Positions 58,342 to 64,000 of a stretch of DNA of 64,000 nucleotides are shown in pieces. Below the pieces are notes generated by a model. That model saw only the letters and a list, made by a program, of their open reading frames with translations, was not told the DNA's origin and made no database searches. Origin of the DNA: Combretum micranthum (Eukaryota; Streptophyta; Magnoliopsida; Myrtales; Combretaceae); contig JAMXBD010001207.1 of the NCBI GenBank assembly GCA_024138025.1, forward strand, positions 372,001-436,000, written 5' to 3'. The position numbers were made by a program, and so were the translations under genes. How positions within the stretch are numbered: position 1 is the stretch's first letter; every line of letters starts with the position of its first letter.

Positions 58342-58420
58342 GTATTGGAGACGAGTATTATGATGACTTGGGCTATGGGTCCGATTTCGAGAGATTTCTG
58401 GATGAGTGGGACGAATAGGA
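58342..58420 (+). other. Conserved second exon of the LTR transcript with a small acidic frame
   Basis: After the acceptor TTTGCTGCTTTGCAG one frame reads IGDEYYDDLGYGSDFERFLD then EWDE and TAG. Element E has the matching exon after its own acceptor (about 28,034, minus), including TTTGTGGATGAGTG and GAGTAGGATCGCGG, but with the frame altered. Whether it is translated is unknown. It may simply be a conserved splice-site context. Confidence 0.35.
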
Positions 58421-58798
58421 TCCGTATACCCTGGGCTTTTGGAAGACTTTTGCTAAGGAAAAGTTATGTATAGAAGGCTTGTTAGTTAAACCAATTTCTT
58501 GTTGTAATGACCTTAAGATCCTTTAGGATTTTCATGTTTTGAGAAAACATGTAATTTTGTAGTGTCATGTATTAGCACTAAACGATGTATATATGATGTA
58601 AATGTATGTATAGATTGCTTTTGTTAGCAATCTTGTTTTGTTTAAAAGTTCTTTACAAAGTTTAGTGATTTTGATCAAACAATTTTCATAAACTGTTAGT
58701 TTTAGGACAACCTTACATATAATGTGAAAACGTTATATGTGGTTGGGGATTCGGTACTCTAAGTCTCGGGATTTAGGGGATCAGGTCTTTACACTAAA

Positions 58799-59469
58799 AT
58801 AACGCTAAATCGATATAACTCACAATCTAGTTTTAGCAATATATTCACCACAATCAATAATTGATTCATAAGAATAAGATCTCACCATAATCAAGAAGAT
58901 TGATAAGAGAAAAGGGTTTTGAGAAAGTATTCTCAAAAGGAATAAATTTCAATTAACTAATAATCAAATTAATAATAATGTTTTTCATAAAGAGATCTCC
59001 TTTTATACCCATATTTTAGGTTACAGAATAAAATAGTAATATCTAATCAAATATAATTAAATCTATTTAAAATATAACTATTAAAATAAAAGAAAATATC
59101 AACTAAATCAAATCTTCAATGTTAATAAGGTCCATGTCACTAGCGTGACTCGAGGCATTATCTTCACTATGGAGTAAAGTTTATATGCATCACTAGGATG
59201 ATGCGAGAATGTGATCTCCTTTGAGATGTACTTCACTTCTGATCACAAGTACAATCAAGAATGTGATATGCATGATCATTGTCTGTGTCACGAGTATAAT
59301 CATAGGATAATGGGACATGTGACAGGAAATATTGGCACTATGCTGTGATCACCATCAATTATATTGCTATAATAAGCAATGTTATCAGCTCATTGTTCTC
59401 CATTGATTATCACAGTCACAAGCATGACAAGCTTGCTTCCCTCTTTCTCTTGTTTAATTGCAAATTGAT
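58799..59469 (-). mobile_element. Probable copia-type LTR fragment
   Basis: The minus strand has GGGTATAAAAGGAGATCTC (about 58,995-59,010) and a leader rich in short direct repeats, like a copia U3/R junction. No boundaries or primer site are clear. Confidence 0.3.
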
Positions 59470-60243
59470 TGATGAGAATTAATTTGTGATTGCCCAAATG
59501 TGCTCTATACAACTGGAAAAATGCAACAAATAAAGTAAATGGATCAAGTATGTGAAAGTAGGCATGTTACACTGTACATCGCCTCTAAAGCTAGCGGCTT
59601 TCTTTTCAATGTGAGCGGCATACCCATTAAAGGTCGGTAGCCTTTAACTCATCATGGGTGTGACAGATAGCATGGCATCCTCGAATCATTTCCAAATCTT
59701 TTAAGTCGCCTTTAAGGCCAGCGATGCTCAACTAAGGCCAGTGACGTATCCATCCAAGACTGGCGGCCTTCTTTCCAAAAACATAGTTTTATTAATTATT
59801 CGTCTTTTTGCTTATTTCAAACTTTTTATTTATTATTATTAGTTATTTCTTTTCATCTTAGGGTTAAGACATTATACATACCCCTTTGTAATCAGAACTC
59901 ATCAGTTGACATATTGAAATTTGATACTTTGAGAATTTCCTTAAACTTTATCTCATTAATCTAAGGATTGTAGTTAGATTACTTCCATTCTTATCATTTC
60001 TTAATAGAATTTTGGCGAACAAACCATTCAAACTTTTTTATGTGTCATATCAAGAGAGTGAGAGTATCGTTTTGGATATTATTGGTACATTATATCCATC
60101 AATAACGCTGATCATATCCTTTATTTTGGTGCATTACAAAAATCAAATCTGCTACAATTCAACAAGCATCTCAGTATCAGAAATCTCTTAGCACATCATC
60201 ATTTTGGTATCATAGCAAATCCTAATTTTGTGGCACATCATCA
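59470..60243 (+). mobile_element. TR-GAG LTR1
   Basis: 774 bp. Contains the GC-rich word cluster at about 59,580-59,770. The last part contains a duplicated 22-bp segment that includes the primer-site start. Confidence 0.8.
59580..59770 (+). repeat. GC-rich word cluster in TR-GAG LTR1
   Basis: Words AAAGCTAGCGGCTTT, AAGGTCGGTAGCCTTT, AAGGCCAGCGATG and AAGACTGGCGGCCTT show the same imperfect palindrome pattern as the clusters in elements D, E and F. Confidence 0.65.
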
Positions 60244-60258
60244 TTTTGGTATCAGGGC
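60191..60258 (+). repeat. Duplicated LTR end and primer binding site
   Basis: An identical 22-bp segment occurs at 60,191-60,212 and 60,233-60,254 (42-bp offset). It includes CATCATCA and the first bases of the primer site. The inner site reads TGGTATCAGGGC (60,247-60,258) and the outer TGGTATCATAGC. LTR2 has the same doublet (about 62,154-62,221), with TGGTATCAGAGC inside. Confidence 0.8.
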
Positions 60259-60566
60259 ACAATTGCGACAATAGGGCGATCGGTAAGTGTGAAGTTGTGA
60301 TCTTCGACATTGTCATTAGGTTATCTTGCCGATTGTGAATTGTTGTTGATATTATTGCTGATTATTGCAGAGATTGAGAATTAGGGTTTTTTGTGTCGAA
60401 CATGATTTGGAAGTGTGTGAGGGTGAATTGGAGGATTGATTTGTGGTTCTATTAAAGTGCAGTGTGTATTGTGAATGAAATCTAGGGTTTGTGCTGCTCT
60501 TGTGCCTGATTTGTGTGATTAAGGTTTGGTTGGTGTAAAAAGAAAAGGTTAGATTTTATATTAACG

Positions 60567-61250
60567 ATGGGGATGAGGAGTGATGAAGGTTCTCTTGATT
60601 ATCAGTTACAAAAGCTTCAGTCCATGATTAATCAGTGGAATTCAAAACCGATTAATAATGTTGTTGAGGAGAAGGAATCTCAATCCATTGAGATTAATGA
60701 GCATGATGATTGGATACTAAGATGCTAAAGGTGCTTAGGCAGTGGACATCTTGAATATCAATGCCCGAATGAATATGCAGTGAAGTTTATTGATGGAGTT
60801 CCTACTCTTGTCTATGAAGATGGCATTGAAGTTGTGGAAGAAGTTACTGAAGAGAAAGAGGAAGGTGTGAAAAGAGAAGATAATCATATAGTGCAGGTGG
60901 AAATTATCGAGGATTATGGAATTGATGATAAAAATACAAAGGATGTTGATGTGGAGAAGATCAATGTTATAGAGACCGTACAAAGTGATAATGATTTAGA
61001 GTTTCCTATTGATATTTGTGAACCTAAATTGGAGCCACTTTCCTTAGCGCTAGGAGCTACCGACCATGATAGGCCAATATTATTGAGTTCTCTTACTATT
61101 AAATTGGATGAATGTAGCCTTCATGATGAATTCTTGTTTTATGCTGAGAAGTCAACATATTATCATATGTATAGTAGCTTACTGGTGGAGAGCTTCTGTA
61201 CGAATGTGCAAGAAAATTATATATGGGATCCAGGATGGTGCATTGATTAG
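60567..61250 (+). pseudogene. Gag-like zinc-knuckle protein of the TR-GAG element (copy 1)
   Basis: A 228-codon frame starts MGMRSDEGSLDYQLQKLQSM. Around codons 53-67 it has the remains of a CCHC knuckle (C-x2-C-x4-H-x4-C; RCLGSGHLEYQCPN), followed by an acidic tail (EVVEEVTEEKEEGVKREDN and on) ending IWDPGWCID. One TAA (60,726-60,728) falls inside the knuckle, so the product is truncated unless read through. Retroviral-type gag knuckles bind the RNA genome, but the capsid core of gag is absent and the protein is very short for gag. The start chosen is the first Met, which is shared with copy 2. Confidence 0.75.
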
Positions 61251-61410
61251 GAATTACCATTCAAGAAAAGATTTGTAGACCAAGAATTGGGGAAAGAATA
61301 TGAGCTAAGCATCGCTGGAAAATTTTATTTGACTTTTTTGAGTTTTATAGGTTTATTTTTTATCCAGGTTTTAGATGTTTTCCATTAAGATTTGTGGGTA
61401 AACCTTCAAT

Positions 61411-61422
61411 AAGCCTAGGAGG
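61411..61422 (+). other. Polypurine tract of TR-GAG
   Basis: AGCCTAGGAGGA directly precedes LTR2. It is short and contains pyrimidines, but it is in the right place. Confidence 0.5.
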
Positions 61423-62206
61423 ATGATGAGAATCAATTTGTGATTGGTCAAATTTGTTCACTACACCTAGAAAAATGCAACAAATAAAGTAAATGGATCA
61501 AGCATGTGAAAGCTGACGTGTTACACTGTATGCCACCTCTAAGGTTAGCAACCTTCTTTTCAAAGCTGGAGGTATAACCATTAAAGACCAGTAGCCTTTA
61601 ACTCATCATGGACGTGACAGACAGCGTGGTATTCTCAGATCATTTCCAAATCTTGTAAGCTGCCTTCAAGGCTAGCGGCGTTCATCTTAAGGCTGGCAGC
61701 GTATCCATCCAAGGCTGGTGGCTTTCTTTCTAGAAGCGTAATTTTATTAGTTATTGGTCTTTTTGATTATTTCAAACTATTTATTTTTTGTTATTATTAG
61801 TTATTTCTTTTCATCTTAGGGTTATGATGTTATATATACCTTTTTAATTAGAACTCATAAGTTTTGACATATTGAAATTTGATACTTTGAAAATTTCCTC
61901 AAACTTTCTCTTATCAATCTAAGGATTGTGGTGAGATTCTTTCCGTTCTTATCAATTCTTAATAGAATTGTGGCGAACAAACCATTCGAACTTTCTTGTG
62001 TTTCATATCAAGAGAGTGAGAGTGTAGTTCCAGCTATTTTTTGTACTTCATATCCATTAATAAAGATGATCATATCCTTTATTTTATTGCATCCAAATTA
62101 TAAAAATCAAATTCGCTATGATTCACCAATCATATCAGTATTAGAAATCCCTTGGCACATCATAATTTGGTATCATAGCAAATCCTAATTTTGTGGCGCA
62201 TCATCA
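61423..62206 (+). mobile_element. TR-GAG LTR2
   Basis: 784 bp, clearly homologous to LTR1 along its length, including the GC-rich word cluster (about 61,540-61,730). Many substitutions separate the two, so the element is old. Confidence 0.8.
61540..61730 (+). repeat. GC-rich word cluster in TR-GAG LTR2
   Basis: Words AAGGCTAGCGGCGTT, AAGGCTGGCAGCGTA and AAGGCTGGTGGCTTT appear in sequence at about 61,670-61,730, homologous to LTR1. Confidence 0.65.
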
Positions 62207-62995
62207 TTTTGGTATCAGAGCACAATTGCGACGATAGGGTGATCGGTAAGTGTGAAGTTATGATCTTTTACATTATCATTAAGTTATCTTGCCAATTGTG
62301 GATTGTTGTTGATATTATTGCTGATTACTACTGGGATTGAGAATTAAGGTTTTTTGTGTTGAACATGATTTGGAAGTGTGTGAGGTTGAATTGGAGGATT
62401 GATTTGTGGTTATATTAAAGTGCAGTGTGTATTGTGAATGAAATCTAGGGTTTGTGTTGCTCTTGTGCCTGATTTGTGTGATTAGGGTTTGGTTGGTGTA
62501 AAAAGAAAAGGTTGGATTTTATATTAATGATGGGGATGAGGAGTTATGAAGGTTCTCTTGATTATCAATTACAAAAGCTTCAGTCCATGATCAATCACTG
62601 GAATTCAAAACGATTAATAATGTTGTTGAGGAGAAGGAATCTCAATCCATTAAGATTAATGAGCATGATGATTGGAAACTAAGATGCAGAAGGTGCTTAG
62701 GTCATGGACATCTTGAATATCAATGCCTGAATGAATATGCAGTGAAGTTTATTGATGGAGTTCCTACTCTTGTCTATGAAGATGGCATTGAAGTTGTGGA
62801 AGAAGTTACTGAAGAGAAAGAGGAAGATGTGAAAAGAGAAGATAATCATATAGTGTAGGTGGAAATTATTGAGGATTATGGCATTGATGATAAAAATACA
62901 AAGGATGTTGATGTGGAGAAGATCAATGTTATAATGACCGTACAAAGTGATACTGATTTAGAGTTTCCTATTGATGTTTGTCAACCTAAATTGCA
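62207..62995 (+). mobile_element. Second, truncated TR-GAG interior
   Basis: The sequence follows the first interior closely from the primer site to GTCAACCTAAATTGC and then departs into unrelated DNA. The LTR-internal-LTR-internal order suggests a tandem array trimmed by unequal recombination or truncated by a later event. Confidence 0.75.
62210..62221 (+). other. Primer binding site after LTR2
   Basis: TGGTATCAGAGC, exact tRNA-iMet type. Its presence after LTR2 shows that a second interior follows. Confidence 0.9.
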
Positions 62996-63116
62996 ACAAC
63001 TCGTTGAGGAGCTCATGGCCCATCTAAGGGGAGTGGTCATAGAAATCTTTGAGCTCGAGGTAAATTCCAAGTCGAGCATTTCAGTTGGTCGAGATCCAAG
63101 GAGTTGCCTAGCGTAG
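62530..63116 (+). pseudogene. Gag-like zinc-knuckle protein (copy 2, broken)
   Basis: It starts MGMRSYEGSLDYQLQKLQ. A one-base deletion near 62,610 shifts the frame. In the downstream frame the knuckle is complete (CRRCLGHGHLEYQC, C-x2-C-x4-H-x4-C), but TAG at 62,856-62,858 ends it. A further open stretch (62,859-63,116) begins with gag-like EIIEDYGIDDKNTKDVDVEK and leaves the homology after CQPKLQ. Its last roughly 40 codons belong to the flanking DNA. The lesions differ from those of copy 1. Confidence 0.75.
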
Positions 63117-63244
63117 ATGCTTCATAGGCTAGATGAACCGGTAGTCCTCTAGGCCTTTATTAGGCCCTTTGACTCATGTGAAGAGGATGGTGAGTCAAGT
63201 GGGCTGTAGCCTATAATCCGCCCTCAACAATTAGTAATGAACCA

Positions 63245-63267
63245 ATATATATATATATATATATATT
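63245..63267. repeat. TA microsatellite
   Basis: About eleven TA units. Confidence 0.9.
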
Positions 63268-63360
63268 GATATTGGTATAAACAATTGACTTTTTAATATA
63301 CTCATTATGTTCATAAAATTATCTTGTGAATATATATATTAGAACATAAAGTGAAATGAC

Positions 63361-63388
63361 AATTATTATTATTATTATTATTATTATT
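63361..63388. repeat. ATT microsatellite
   Basis: About nine ATT units. Confidence 0.9.
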
Positions 63389-64000
63389 TACTAATACTTT
63401 GTGTGATGAAATTAAAATATTTGTAATGCAAACAATGTAATCGATATTTATGGTATATTATGAATAAAATATTTATTTAATTATCTATAATCTTATTATA
63501 AATGAATTTAATGCTATTTGTTATTATGAAAAACAAAGGTTTTTAAAAAAGAGAATGCTAGCATAACAAATGTATTTAAGGAAAAAGCAAAAGAACAATT
63601 TTCTTTTTTTTTCTTTTGCCAATAATAGGATAGAAAGAACAATTACATAAGAAAAAAGTAAAGTACAACTCTAATATAGGAATATAAGACCTCATGATTA
63701 TAAAAAAAATGCACTTGACACTACACTACATTCAATATTTATATCATATATACATATTATTTTCTTTTAAAAATAAAAAATAGTATTTTTCAAGCCTAGA
63801 AGCCTCGACCCCTGCCCCACTACCCCCTAAATACCCAAAATACCCATCCTTGTTGACTTAGGTGTAGTAATTTATCTTAGTTTATTTGATTAAATTTTGT
63901 ATTTAAATGCATGCAGATAATATTCTCATGGAGAGATGAATACCGGTAAAGGTGATTTGAATAAAAAATTACTAGATATTAATAAAATAATCTTTAAATA

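Larger units (their letters stand above)
56023..58793 (+). mobile_element. 2.8 kb solo LTR element F
   Basis: The block runs TGAAATGACC...GGTCTTTACA (TG...CA, 2,771 bp) between perfect 5-bp copies of CTAAA (56,018-56,022 and 58,794-58,798). No primer site, polypurine tract, internal region or second LTR is present, so it is a solo LTR. Its last roughly 100 bp match the end of element E inverted. Inside are a TATA box (TATAAA, 56,406-56,411), a leader with donor at 56,571, a GC-rich palindromic cluster (57,005-57,385), four TGATGCAATG words (about 57,820-57,905) and an acceptor at 58,341. Confidence 0.85.
59470..62206 (+). mobile_element. Gag-only LTR retrotransposon (TR-GAG type)
   Basis: LTR1 (59,470-60,243) and LTR2 (61,423-62,206) start TGATGAGAAT and end CATCATCA. 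A tRNA-iMet primer site follows each LTR, and a purine-rich AGCCTAGGAGGA precedes LTR2. The 1.18 kb interior carries only a short gag-like frame with a zinc knuckle, and no protease, RT or integrase, so replication would need enzymes from a partner element. TGATGA starts are common in chromovirus (Ty3/gypsy) LTRs, a hint to the partner. After LTR2 a second, truncated interior continues to about 62,995. Confidence 0.85.
62996..64000. other. Right-edge intergenic sequence
   Basis: A moderately GC-rich 240 bp (to about 63,235) of unknown nature is followed by AT-rich DNA with TA and TTA microsatellites. No gene seen. Confidence 0.45.

Noticed and set aside
60735..60983. Minus-strand 82-codon frame, repeated at 62,697-62,945
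   Set aside because: It is antisense to the gag-like frames of both TR-GAG copies. Its conservation between copies merely reflects the duplication.

Overview
The window is nuclear DNA from a flowering plant. It is AT-rich and full of microsatellites, and most of it is nested LTR retrotransposons and their solo LTRs. It also holds class III peroxidase pseudogenes with plant-type exon-intron structure and a plant microRNA hairpin (MIR535). I cannot name the species. I found no intact ordinary protein-coding gene.

Layout. 1-10,947: an old minus-strand Ty1/copia element (5' LTR 10,708-10,947) broken by three later insertions: a short copia LTR at the left edge (291-460) and two about 3.3-3.4 kb solo-LTR-like blocks (1,721-5,152 and 5,735-9,043). 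10,980-26,400: a tail-to-tail inverted duplication of a class III peroxidase gene. Both copies are dead. A non-autonomous hAT element with a perfect 8-bp target duplication (14,133-15,000) sits in the right arm. An almost complete 8.8 kb Ty1/copia element (17,144-25,987) has split exon 1 of the right-hand peroxidase. Its LTRs are nearly identical, so it is young, but gag-pol carries two frame breaks. 27,513-30,931: another 3.4 kb solo LTR with a 5-bp target duplication. About 31,200-34,000: a further LTR-like block with a TATA box and splice sites. 34,000-39,770: mostly unassigned sequence with one possible terminal coding exon.

39,771-42,056 is a compact LTR element (TRIM type) of abnormal form: three LTRs, two internal regions and an inverted LTR terminus, all inside one 5-bp target duplication. 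About 45,900-47,665 is a minus-strand transcription unit that carries a MIR535 hairpin (45,933-46,036), with a TATA box, a GA-rich 5' leader and an intron upstream. A plus-strand promoter-like segment lies about 670 bp away at 48.37 kb. 50.5-53.0 kb holds a diverged tandem duplication. 56,023-58,793 is a plus-strand solo LTR with a perfect CTAAA duplication. 59,470 to about 62,995 is a gag-only LTR element (TR-GAG type) arranged LTR-internal-LTR-internal.

The observations I rate highest are three. One is the GC-rich palindromic word cluster (GCCGCCGGCGTA and similar) embedded in several otherwise AT-rich LTRs of at least two element families. The second is the composite TRIM with two U3 ends and one target duplication. 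The third is the MIR535 locus. All calls were made by eye from the sequence; no database search was run.
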